From NCBI GenBank assembly GCA_003541875.1, contig DPLS01000350.1:2834-11681 (forward strand): a stretch of 8,848 nucleotides of DNA, in the 5' to 3' direction. The notes under the pieces are model-generated. The model was not told the DNA's origin. It was given only the letters and a program-made list of their open reading frames with translations, and ran no database searches. The translations under genes and the position numbers were made by a program. Below are positions 1 through 5,839 of this stretch, piece after piece; the stretch's first letter is position 1, and each line of letters opens with the position of its first letter. The stretch is from Bacteroidota bacterium. Lineage in GTDB: Bacteria; Bacteroidota; Ignavibacteria; UBA10030; UBA6906.

Positions 1-956
1 AACGGCCCCTCGCGGAGCACACGCCCGTTGCCCACACAATTCAGCGCGACACCACCAGCGAGGACGAGATTCTTCTGGCCTGTCTCTTTCTTGACATGGC
101 GGGTCATGCGAAGCATGATTTCCTCAGTCACTTCCTGCACAGAACGGGCCAAGTCCATCTCCCGCTGAGTAAGCGTAGATTCGCCAACGCGAGGCGGCCC
201 GCCAAAGAGTTCCGCGAACTTATCGTTCGTCATTTTCAAGCCGGCACAGAAATCAAAGTACTCCATGTTCATCTTGAAGGATCCATCCTCTTTCACGTCA
301 AGGATGTGGTCATAGATCTGCTTGACGTATTTCGGCTCGCCATAAGGAGCCAAACCCATTACCTTGTACTCAGCTGAGTTTACTTTAAAACCTGTGAAGT
401 ACGTAAACGCGGAGTAGAGCAGGCCAAGTGAATGAGGAAAGTCCAGTTCTCCATGAATCTTCAACTCGTTACCTTTGCCGATACCATAGCTGGTCGTAGT
501 CCACTCACCAACGCCGTCCAACGTCAAGAAGGCTGCTTCCTGAAATGGCGATGGGAAGAAGGCGGATGCAGCATGGGATTCGTGGTGCTCAGGGAAAAGA
601 ATCTCTCCCTCATAGCCGAGTTCCTTCTCGATAAGAGTCGGAATCCAGAGTTTTTCCTTCAGCCACAGAGGCATGGCCATCATGAATGATTGAATCCCCA
701 TGGGAGCATATGCCAGATACGTTTCAAGAATGCGCTCGAACTTGATAAGCGGCTTATCATAGAATGTGACGTAAGCCAAATCGTCCTTGGTGATGTTTGC
801 TTGTTTCAAGCAAGATTCGATGGCATTCGAGGGAAAGTTGAAGTCGTGTTTCTTTCGAGTGAATCTCTCCTCTTGTGCAGCTGCAACGATCTTTCCATCT
901 TTTATAAGTGCAGCAGCCGAATCGTGATAAAAGCAAGAGATTCCCAAAATGTACAT
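1..956 (-). CDS. NodU/CmcH-family carbamoyltransferase (3' part beyond window)
   Basis: The first 318 residues are visible; the family is usually near 600, so the C-terminal half lies past the left edge. Known role of the family: ATP-dependent transfer of a carbamoyl group from carbamoyl phosphate to a hydroxyl of a sugar or natural product, in the cytoplasm. Seen: HDSAAAL at 11-17, an EERF motif near 29-32, HHESH at 124-128, LDG at 146-148, YKVMGLAPYG at 197-206 and LAGGVALNC at 299-307. His124, His128 and Asp147 have the spacing of the metal ligands known in the homologue TobZ. The ATG at 956 is chosen because MYILGISCFYHDS is the normal family N-terminus; a weak AAGG lies 8 bases upstream. 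It follows the export operon on the same strand after a 379-base gap, so it probably has its own promoter. Inferred role: decorating the polysaccharide made here. Family call is secure; substrate is unknown. Confidence 0.93.
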   Translation of the reverse strand, partial: MYILGISCFYHDSAAALIKDGKIVAAAQEERFTRKKHDFNFPSNAIESCLKQANITKDDLAYVTFYDKPLIKFERILETYLAYAPMGIQSFMMAMPLWLKEKLWIPTLIEKELGYEGEILFPEHHESHAASAFFPSPFQEAAFLTLDGVGEWTTTSYGIGKGNELKIHGELDFPHSLGLLYSAFTYFTGFKVNSAEYKVMGLAPYGEPKYVKQIYDHILDVKEDGSFKMNMEYFDFCAGLKMTNDKFAELFGGPPRVGESTLTQREMDLARSVQEVTEEIMLRMTRHVKKETGQKNLVLAGGVALNCVGNGRVLREGP

Positions 957-1335
957 AGTCCCGCCCTTGTTGTTTCGTGAATATTGGCTTAGTGCAGTCA
1001 AGAATAACACATTTGGAGCAAAGATGAAAGCACAAGCATCTTGGAATTGAATTGTGCAACGGCACCAAGTTATATAAAACGAACTGCCATTCATGTTGCC
1101 TTGGTCACAAACCCAGCAACGTGTATCAGACAGTGCGGTACTTGGCGAAATGAACATTGCATGAGGGTTTGCAGGGTGCCGCGGCCCAAAGGGGACTTTC
1201 GATTCTATCGCGTGGATTCGCTTGGCAGATGACAGCTGGGATCTGCCCATGGCTTGTGCAGAGCATTCCACGTAGTGAGAGCGGTCTTCTTTGTTACAGG
1301 TGATGGATCTCTTTGCATCCGTGATACTTCGTGTA
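957..1335. other. Intergenic region between barrel gene and carbamoyltransferase
   Basis: Both flanking genes are on the minus strand, so this stretch should hold the end of the export operon and the promoter and leader of the carbamoyltransferase. It contains a perfect 7-bp inverted repeat (1224-1247), abuts another (1321-1339), and has an AT-rich TATATAA-like patch near 1069-1077 that could be part of a minus-strand promoter, although I found no convincing -35 partner. Short open frames exist (for example 1041-1232 plus) but lack a ribosome site and recognisable protein character. No tRNA or other RNA gene was recognised. Confidence 0.6.
1224..1247. repeat. Perfect 7-bp inverted repeat, 10-base loop
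   Basis: GGCAGAT (1224-1230) pairs perfectly with ATCTGCC (1241-1247) around a 10-base loop. It lies about 90 bases beyond the stop of the barrel gene. There is no T-run on either side, so a classical intrinsic terminator is not supported. It could be a transcript-end hairpin, a protein site or chance. Confidence 0.4.
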
Positions 1336-1339
1336 TCAC
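1321..1339 (-). terminator. Hairpin overlapping the barrel gene stop codon, possible terminator
   Basis: GTGATAC (1321-1327) and GTATCAC (1333-1339) form a perfect 7-bp stem with a 5-base loop. On the minus strand the TGA stop (1338-1336) lies inside the stem, so the hairpin marks the end of the OPX-barrel operon. No T-run follows, so it may stabilise the 3' end or act weakly rather than be a standard Rho-independent terminator. Confidence 0.35.
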
Positions 1340-2319
1340 ATCTCCGGAATGGTCAATGGTGGACCGACCGAGTAACTGCGGAAACAATATGACAGGGAAA
1401 ACTGGTGGAATCGCGGCTCACGTTTCGTTGTTGAGAGCGCATAGTCAAGCTGCCAATCATCAAACCTCAGTCCACAACCGAACCGTGCGCTACGTGTATC
1501 AGTTCCGGCCCAATAACCAGCCCGCAAAGCCAAAAAGTCCATCGGCCAGTACTCTACACCACCTTTGTAAACAGCCCCATTGATTCCAAGGACCTTCTGG
1601 CTGCTCACATTTAGTACCACAATTGGTTTCTCATTGAGCGCTTTCCACCTCGCTGTTAATCCAAACTGGAGGCTATGCGGAAGTTCGAATCTCGCAATAT
1701 TGGTCTGGGCCGACAAAGTATCTACGGTGTACTCGATTCCATCTCCAAACCCTTGATATGAGATTCCATAGGACAACCCGGGTGTTGGAAAATAGCATAT
1801 CCCAAAAGTTGTGGACATTGCTCCCATACTTTGCGAGTCCACCCGTCCGTACTTTCCTCTAGTGGTTACACCTACACTAAAGAATTTAGTAATCGCTGTG
1901 GCGAGACCAATATCCACACCTACCTGCTGATATTTGTATCCAGAGAGTGGACTTCCAGGAGAAACACTACCGACATGACTGTACGTGGCACCTATTCCAA
2001 GACCCCACCCCTGATCGTCAATGACCGGAGCCACTAAGTTTTCGTTCATGATGTTGTCCTCACCCTCCCCCAACTTCTCCAGTGAGTAGCTGAAGATCAA
2101 AGAGCCCTCTCTCAAGAACGAAAGTACAGCAGGATTCCAATACAGCCCGCTAACATCAGTGGCGTCGGACACAATGGCATCCGCCATACCGGCTGCTCGT
2201 GCATTGGTAATGAAGTGTCGATCGGCATTCTGGCTCGAGATTTGAGCGGATGCGACATACATGAGGGAAAAAAAACACAGGATCACACTCGCACAAGAAG
2301 ATAGGGATCTACGCCTCAT
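1336..2319 (-). CDS. PorV/PorQ-like outer-membrane beta-barrel protein
   Basis: 327 residues from the chosen ATG at 2319. The frame is open further upstream, to 2394, but that would overlap the previous gene and bury the signal peptide. From 2319 the N-terminus is a clean signal peptide: an MRRR start, a hydrophobic core at about 9-22 and an ASA|Q cleavage site after residue 25. Residues 38-65 (NARAAGMADA, then ATDVSGLYWNPA) match the conserved N-terminal signature of the PorV/PorQ/FadL-like barrel families. The rest is alternating amphipathic strands rich in Gly and aromatics, ending with FSLSYCF, a typical last strand. A 13-residue tail follows that strand, which is unusual because barrels normally end at the final aromatic residue. 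The gene starts 16 bases after the OPX gene, so they are very probably co-transcribed. Inferred role: an outer-membrane partner in polysaccharide export. Some PorV proteins instead serve type IX secretion, but no such genes are visible here. Confidence 0.8.
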   Translation of the reverse strand: MRRRSLSSCASVILCFFSLMYVASAQISSQNADRHFITNARAAGMADAIVSDATDVSGLYWNPAVLSFLREGSLIFSYSLEKLGEGEDNIMNENLVAPVIDDQGWGLGIGATYSHVGSVSPGSPLSGYKYQQVGVDIGLATAITKFFSVGVTTRGKYGRVDSQSMGAMSTTFGICYFPTPGLSYGISYQGFGDGIEYTVDTLSAQTNIARFELPHSLQFGLTARWKALNEKPIVVLNVSSQKVLGINGAVYKGGVEYWPMDFLALRAGYWAGTDTRSARFGCGLRFDDWQLDYALSTTKREPRFHQFSLSYCFRSYSVGPPLTIPEM

Positions 2320-2335
2320 TGTCTTCACCGAACGT

Positions 2336-3061
2336 TCAATTAAGGATTCCAAAAAAGCCGAAGAGCAGGATAACGTCCCACAGGAATGCGCCAAACTCCC
2401 TCACGAAGTTCTCCTTCTTGGGAACGAAAACGAGATCACCCGGACGGACAAGAGGTAAGCCCTGAGGGTCTCCAGTTTCCATATAGGAAGTCAAATCCGC
2501 AACGAGAATGGATGCCTTTGATGTAGAAGTTGATTGACGAGTAATTTTGATGTATCTTAAGTCGGCAAACTCTGTCCAACCACCTGCCCTCGAAATGACC
2601 TCAAGCAAGGTAAGCTCAGTGTTCGCTTGAAAGCTCCCCTGGTTGGGGACCATGCCAAGAACGGTGATCTTGGGAGCAGGGCCATAGACTTCAAGGGACA
2701 GCAGCACATCACCTTTGATATAATCGGATAATCTGCGGCGAAGGGTTCTGGTCAAATCCTCTTTAGTGGTGCCGGCAACCTTTATTTCGCCTATCAAGGG
2801 GACGGTTATTGCACCATTAAGCCTGACATTGGCATGAGTGTTAAACTGCGGATAGTCCCAAACAGAAAGTACGAGGGAATCTCCAACAGAAACAACGGTC
2901 GAGTCCGATTGAAAATATACAAATGAGGGTTGGCCTGAGGGTCCGGGGGGAATTCTCTGTTGACTATCTTTTGTGGAATCCTGATTTGCACACGAGATAA
3001 ACACCAGAGCCGCGAGCACTGTGATAGCACGGACGCCAACAGGCGGAAGAATTGGTTTCAT
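2336..3061 (-). CDS. Wza-like outer-membrane polysaccharide export (OPX) lipoprotein
   Basis: 241 residues. Known role of the family: an oligomeric periplasmic/outer-membrane conduit for capsule or exopolysaccharide, docking on the inner-membrane co-polymerase. Seen: a lipoprotein signal with a FISC lipobox and acylated Cys24, followed by Ala, which fits outer-membrane sorting. A Poly_export domain covers about 55-130 (VGDSLVLSVWDYP, then TVPLIGEIKVAG), and one SLBB domain about 131-200 (ITVLGMVPNQGSF, then AGGWTEFADL). RPGDLVFVP is at 206-214, and a hydrophobic C-terminal helix at about 222-240 probably crosses the membrane. It is much shorter than E. coli Wza (about 379 residues) and has only one SLBB-like repeat. 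The ATG at 3061 is preferred over an in-frame TTG at 3067 because an AGG Shine-Dalgarno core sits 6 bases before the ATG. The gene is divergent from the co-polymerase and leads the operon with the barrel gene. Confidence 0.92.
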   Translation of the reverse strand: MKPILPPVGVRAITVLAALVFISCANQDSTKDSQQRIPPGPSGQPSFVYFQSDSTVVSVGDSLVLSVWDYPQFNTHANVRLNGAITVPLIGEIKVAGTTKEDLTRTLRRRLSDYIKGDVLLSLEVYGPAPKITVLGMVPNQGSFQANTELTLLEVISRAGGWTEFADLRYIKITRQSTSTSKASILVADLTSYMETGDPQGLPLVRPGDLVFVPKKENFVREFGAFLWDVILLFGFFGILN

Positions 3062-3068
3062 TCTCAAC

Positions 3069-3080
3069 CTAACCGGTTAG
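3069..3080. promoter_or_regulatory. 12-bp perfect palindrome CTAACCGGTTAG at the OPX gene start
   Basis: The sequence is its own reverse complement over 12 bases and lies 8 bases upstream of the OPX start codon. Two bases of the AGG Shine-Dalgarno core (3070-3068, minus) fall inside it. It could be an operator or a translational control element, but a chance palindrome cannot be excluded. Confidence 0.3.
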
Positions 3081-3259
3081 TTAGTAACGACAATCTCATT
3101 TCAATCGACTAATTAAGAACAATCTACGGAAATTACAAGAGACATTTGCAGTATTGATCCCGCGTATGATTCTGGCGACCGAGTGCTCTTGTTCATCTGC
3201 ATACCCGCACAGATGGGTGCCTGTAACTGCGGACACAATTTCTTCCGGCCACAATACTA

Positions 3260-3282
3260 AATTCTCTCTTGAAATGAGAATT
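3260..3282. promoter_or_regulatory. Operator-like dyad AATTCTC/GAGAATT
   Basis: AATTCTC (3260-3266) and GAGAATT (3276-3282) are perfect inverted arms. The spacer adds two more symmetric pairs (TT/AA) around a central G at 3271, giving 18 paired bases in 23. The right arm ends one base before a TTGACA hexamer (3284-3289). This geometry suits a dimeric regulator controlling one or both divergent promoters. No regulator gene is in the window. Confidence 0.4.
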
Positions 3283-3283
3283 C

Positions 3284-3289
3284 TTGACA
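3284..3289 (+). promoter_or_regulatory. TTGACA, possible -35 box for the co-polymerase operon
   Basis: This is an exact match to the sigma-70 -35 hexamer, about 140 bases upstream of the co-polymerase start and directly after the dyad. The region at -10 spacing (TAATCA at 3305-3310, 15-base gap) is a poor match, so the promoter assignment is tentative. Confidence 0.2.
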
Positions 3290-3413
3290 CCTATCCCCGC
3301 TGGGTAATCAAGCTCGCCGCACTAATTTTAGGGGGTTCAACAGCAGACTTTCCCGATTTTTCCTTGGGGCTCCCGAATGCTTGATCTACTCAGTGGTCAG
3401 ACAACCATGAAGT

Positions 3414-3418
3414 GGAGG
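3414..3418 (+). promoter_or_regulatory. GGAGG ribosome-binding site that decides the co-polymerase start
   Basis: A full GGAGG core lies 8 bases before the ATG at 3427. The in-frame GTG at 3412 would put this site inside the gene, and the ATG at 3421 would be only 2 bases away. This favours 3427. Confidence 0.7.
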
Positions 3419-3426
3419 CAATGAAC

Positions 3427-4788
3427 ATGCCGGCTACGCAATTCAGTTTGAACCGAGTCATCTCCATGTACCGACGCCGATGGAAGCTCGTTGTGTTTCC
3501 GACTATCATCGTCACTGGCCTGTGTGTAGTAGGTGCCCTTCAGTTGCCACGAAAGTATGTCGCGACCACAACAATCCTCGTTCAACCCGATGAGACGCTT
3601 CACCAATTAGACGATTGGCAGATGCAGGGTGCATTTGATGAGGAATTGAGAAGCTACGGCGAGATCATCTACAGTCGTCCCTTCGTGATGCAGGTGATGG
3701 ATAGTCTGCGTATCGGAGTCAATATACGAAGTGAGGCAGAATTGCAGCCGCTGATAGGCGAAGTCAAGGGAATGATCATGACGGAGAGGCGAAGCCCCAG
3801 TTCATTCAGCATGACATTCATCAACTCTGACCCAGGGCTTGCAAAGCGCGGGGCCGAGGTTGTGGCCAACGTTTTCATCCAGGCAAAACTCAGCGTGAAG
3901 AACCGGCAGAACGCGTTGACGATACAGTTCTTGGAGAAAAAGGTCGAAGAGATTCGGGAAGGATTCGAGAGTACTACTCGGTCTCTTGTTACAGCGATGA
4001 TGCAGAACGTGGATGAGCTGCCTGCAGAATCACGATCCATTTACGACGGGCTCAATGAGGTTGGACGCAGCATTGGAGCCAATGAGGTACGCGTCAGATC
4101 ATTTCAAGATAATCTGGTCAGGATTCGATCGTTGTCCAATATTCTCAGGACCAATCCCGACGCCTTGCGAAGCGAGGGAGGCAAGGAGCCATTATTTGAA
4201 CTGCAGCGGGAGGATCTCCCATACTCAACAGAACTGCGCGTGCTCGTGACCAAGTACGACGAAACAACCCAGCGCTATACAGGAAAGTATCCTGAGATAG
4301 AAAAGCTTGAGGTGCAAATCCTGACGTTGCTTGATCGGATGCTCATTGCAACTGAAGTGGAACTCTCCAAGGTCGAGAGCCAGCAGGACGACCTTGAAAG
4401 GCGTCGTTCTACATTCATTGAGGAATTGAAGAAGTCTTCTGTCTCGTCACGCATTCACCAGGACAAACAGTCCAACTACGAAATCAACCTGAGGCAGTAC
4501 AACGAAATGAAAGGGAGGCTCGAACAAGCTCGTTTGAAGGCGGAAGTAGAGAGCAAGGGAGCCGATCAATACATCATACTCGACCCTCCGGTATACCCGA
4601 CGCGACCGACGAAACCAAATCGCACCTTGCTGGTGCTGGGAGGGTTTGGACTGGCTCTCTTCCTTGGAATCATCAGCGTTATTGTTGCAGAGATATTTGA
4701 CACAACGGTTCGGACACCCCAAGACATAGAAGTATACGAGAAACCAATCATCGCTCTCTTGCCTGACGGTACAAGAGAGTACCGATGA
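3427..4788 (+). CDS. Wzz-type polysaccharide co-polymerase (PCP-2 family, no kinase domain)
   Basis: 453 residues from the ATG favoured by the ribosome site. Known role: an inner-membrane protein that sets polymer chain length and, with a BY-kinase and OPX protein, forms the export machine. Seen: a short basic N-terminus, TM1 at about 21-39 and then the Wzz-domain start (RKYVATTTILVQPD, 42-55). A long periplasmic part has coiled-coil-prone stretches at about 160-190 and 310-375, with KYPEIEKLE at 287-295. A proline-rich segment (PPVYPTRPTKPN, 387-398) and TM2 (about 400-423) follow. The cytoplasmic end, FDTTVRTPQDIE (424-435), matches the usual linker to the kinase, but the protein stops 18 residues later with no ATP-binding domain. 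The kinase-like gene begins 42 bases downstream, an arrangement like CapA/CapB or CpsC/CpsD in Gram-positives, although those partners lack this large periplasmic domain. It is the first gene of the plus-strand group. Confidence 0.92.
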   Translation: MPATQFSLNRVISMYRRRWKLVVFPTIIVTGLCVVGALQLPRKYVATTTILVQPDETLHQLDDWQMQGAFDEELRSYGEIIYSRPFVMQVMDSLRIGVNIRSEAELQPLIGEVKGMIMTERRSPSSFSMTFINSDPGLAKRGAEVVANVFIQAKLSVKNRQNALTIQFLEKKVEEIREGFESTTRSLVTAMMQNVDELPAESRSIYDGLNEVGRSIGANEVRVRSFQDNLVRIRSLSNILRTNPDALRSEGGKEPLFELQREDLPYSTELRVLVTKYDETTQRYTGKYPEIEKLEVQILTLLDRMLIATEVELSKVESQQDDLERRRSTFIEELKKSSVSSRIHQDKQSNYEINLRQYNEMKGRLEQARLKAEVESKGADQYIILDPPVYPTRPTKPNRTLLVLGGFGLALFLGIISVIVAEIFDTTVRTPQDIEVYEKPIIALLPDGTREYR

Positions 4789-4830
4789 AATGACACCACG
4801 CACTTTCTAACAGGAAGCATAAGCAAACGC

Positions 4831-5625
4831 ATGGCGGAACGGGACGAGAGGGTCTTTCCGGATGACGAGCAGGCAGGTCCGCCTGAGCAACCAAGCCAGG
4901 AACCCCGGCCTCTTGTTCGTCTCCTCAAGCCCATCACATTTTCATCAGAAGTAGGGAAGACAATCGATGAACGAGTCGTTGCCCCGCATTTTTACAATTG
5001 TTTCAACTACTCACTGCTCTCGACCGAACAAAGCAAATTCAATTTGACCGTTGGAATTACGAGTTCAAACGCCGGTGAAGGCAAGACCCTTGTTGCTGCA
5101 AACCTGGCTGTGTCGCTCGCAATTACCAACCAAAGGGAGACCGTGTTGGTGGATCTGAACATTCGCAATCCACACATCCATTCTATTTTTGGAACGAAGC
5201 TGAGCCCTGGACTTATCGAGTCGCTGAATGACAACACTATTTATGTCAAACCAACGAGGGTGAAACACCTCTACGTACTCTCCGCCGGAAATCCGCTCGG
5301 CAATCCTGTTGTCGCCGACCGAATGACCTCATCCAGCATGTCCCCCGGAGGTTCAAAGAAAGCATCTCTGGGACTGGAACAGCTTGCCGCGTTTCGTGAC
5401 GTAATCTACTCTCTTCGGCAGGCCTTCGATTTCGTCATCGTTGATATGCCCTCCATCCAGGAACCACGAATCCCGATCCAACTCACGCATCAAATGGATG
5501 GTCTGCTGGTCGTTGTTGATGCCAACAGAACCAAGCACGCGGATATCGAAAGAACATTTGGGAAGTTGAACAAGAATCAGATCCTCGGCTTTGTCCTTAA
5601 TCATGCGCCAGATAGCTACAATTAA
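4831..5625 (+). CDS. CpsD/CapB-like BY-kinase family ATPase with altered Walker A'
   Basis: 264 residues. Known role: bacterial tyrosine kinases bind the cytoplasmic tail of the co-polymerase and cycle phosphorylation to control assembly. Seen: a variable, proline- and acid-rich N-terminus (1-30), a Walker A at 78-86 (SSNAGEGKT, Lys85) and Walker B FVIVDMP at 201-207 (Asp205). The Walker A' region, VLVDLNIRNP at 105-114, has Asn110 where the family has the second Asp of DxDxR. The usual C-terminal cluster of several tyrosines is absent; the only one in the last 60 residues is Tyr263, one before the end. A Ser/Gly-rich insertion lies near 167-177. ATP binding is plausible, but autokinase activity is doubtful; it may be a structural or ATP-sensing partner. 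The ATG at 4831 is preceded by AGGAA at 4812-4816, a rather long 14-base spacing. It is linked to the co-polymerase upstream and the small membrane protein downstream. Confidence 0.85.
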   Translation: MAERDERVFPDDEQAGPPEQPSQEPRPLVRLLKPITFSSEVGKTIDERVVAPHFYNCFNYSLLSTEQSKFNLTVGITSSNAGEGKTLVAANLAVSLAITNQRETVLVDLNIRNPHIHSIFGTKLSPGLIESLNDNTIYVKPTRVKHLYVLSAGNPLGNPVVADRMTSSSMSPGGSKKASLGLEQLAAFRDVIYSLRQAFDFVIVDMPSIQEPRIPIQLTHQMDGLLVVVDANRTKHADIERTFGKLNKNQILGFVLNHAPDSYN

Positions 5626-5640
5626 CGGCGTCCCTTCACG

Positions 5641-5808
5641 ATGATCCTAGTAAGCATTATCATTTTGATGATCGTTGCGATCTTCCTTGGCAGACAGAGC
5701 GGCAGGGCAGGATTCAAACAGTATTTTGTGATTTTCTTGATAACTCTTCTCCAGGTAGCAATTGCCCTTTACAAAATGTACACAATGGAAATGCCTCCAT
5801 TGAATTAG
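5641..5808 (+). CDS. 55-aa two-helix membrane protein, unrecognised
   Basis: Found by direct translation; it is short but fits exactly between two genes of the operon. The ATG lies 15 bases after the kinase stop, and the TAG is 31 bases before the polymerase start. The product has hydrophobic segments at about 2-17 (ILVSIIILMIVAIFLG) and 28-44 (YFVIFLITLLQVAIALY), joined by a basic loop with Arg18, Arg22 and Lys26. By the positive-inside rule this is an inner-membrane hairpin with both ends outside. The tail is short (MEMPPLN). No strong Shine-Dalgarno is seen, so translation may be coupled to the kinase. The frame is the same as the kinase frame, separated by the TAA and five sense codons. 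I do not recognise a family. A role in assembling or tuning the polymerase/co-polymerase complex is inference from position only. Confidence 0.65.
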   Translation: MILVSIIILMIVAIFLGRQSGRAGFKQYFVIFLITLLQVAIALYKMYTMEMPPLN

Positions 5809-5839
5809 TAACAACGAGCTCCATTCATTTACATCTACC

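Larger units (their letters stand above)
3062..3426. promoter_or_regulatory. Divergent intergenic region of the polysaccharide locus
   Basis: This stretch separates the minus-strand export genes from the plus-strand synthesis genes and must contain both promoters. Landmarks are a 12-bp perfect palindrome at 3069-3080, a 23-bp dyad at 3260-3282 and a TTGACA box at 3284-3289. On the minus strand, TTGTAA (3147-3142) lies 17 bases upstream of an AT-rich TAATTA, a weak candidate for the export-gene promoter. One open frame (3154-3384, plus) encodes a low-complexity, unconvincing peptide without a ribosome site. I see no gene here. Confidence 0.6.

Noticed and set aside
1041..1232. 63-codon plus-strand open frame in the gap upstream of the carbamoyltransferase
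   Set aside because: No ribosome site, no recognisable motif, unusual Cys/Arg-rich composition, and it opposes the transcription of both neighbours.
1120..1501. CGTGTATCA occurring three times (1120, 1330, 1493)
   Set aside because: Nine-base matches are common by chance in a window of this size; one copy is in coding sequence and another is part of a hairpin; spacing is irregular.
3366..3381. GG-N10-GC spacing resembling a sigma-54 promoter
   Set aside because: Only the invariant GG/GC spacing and TGCT match; the rest of the -24 element is wrong.
3154..3384. 76-codon plus-strand open frame in the divergent intergenic region
   Set aside because: No ribosome site or family resemblance; it runs through the dyad and the -35 candidate, so it is more likely regulatory DNA.
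3407..3424. Five-codon mini-ORF (MKWRQ) ending over the co-polymerase start
   Set aside because: Too short to support; its own start lacks a ribosome site and the overlap is probably accidental.
3669..4040. 123-codon minus-strand open frame opposite the co-polymerase gene
   Set aside because: Shadow of a well-supported gene; no family features.
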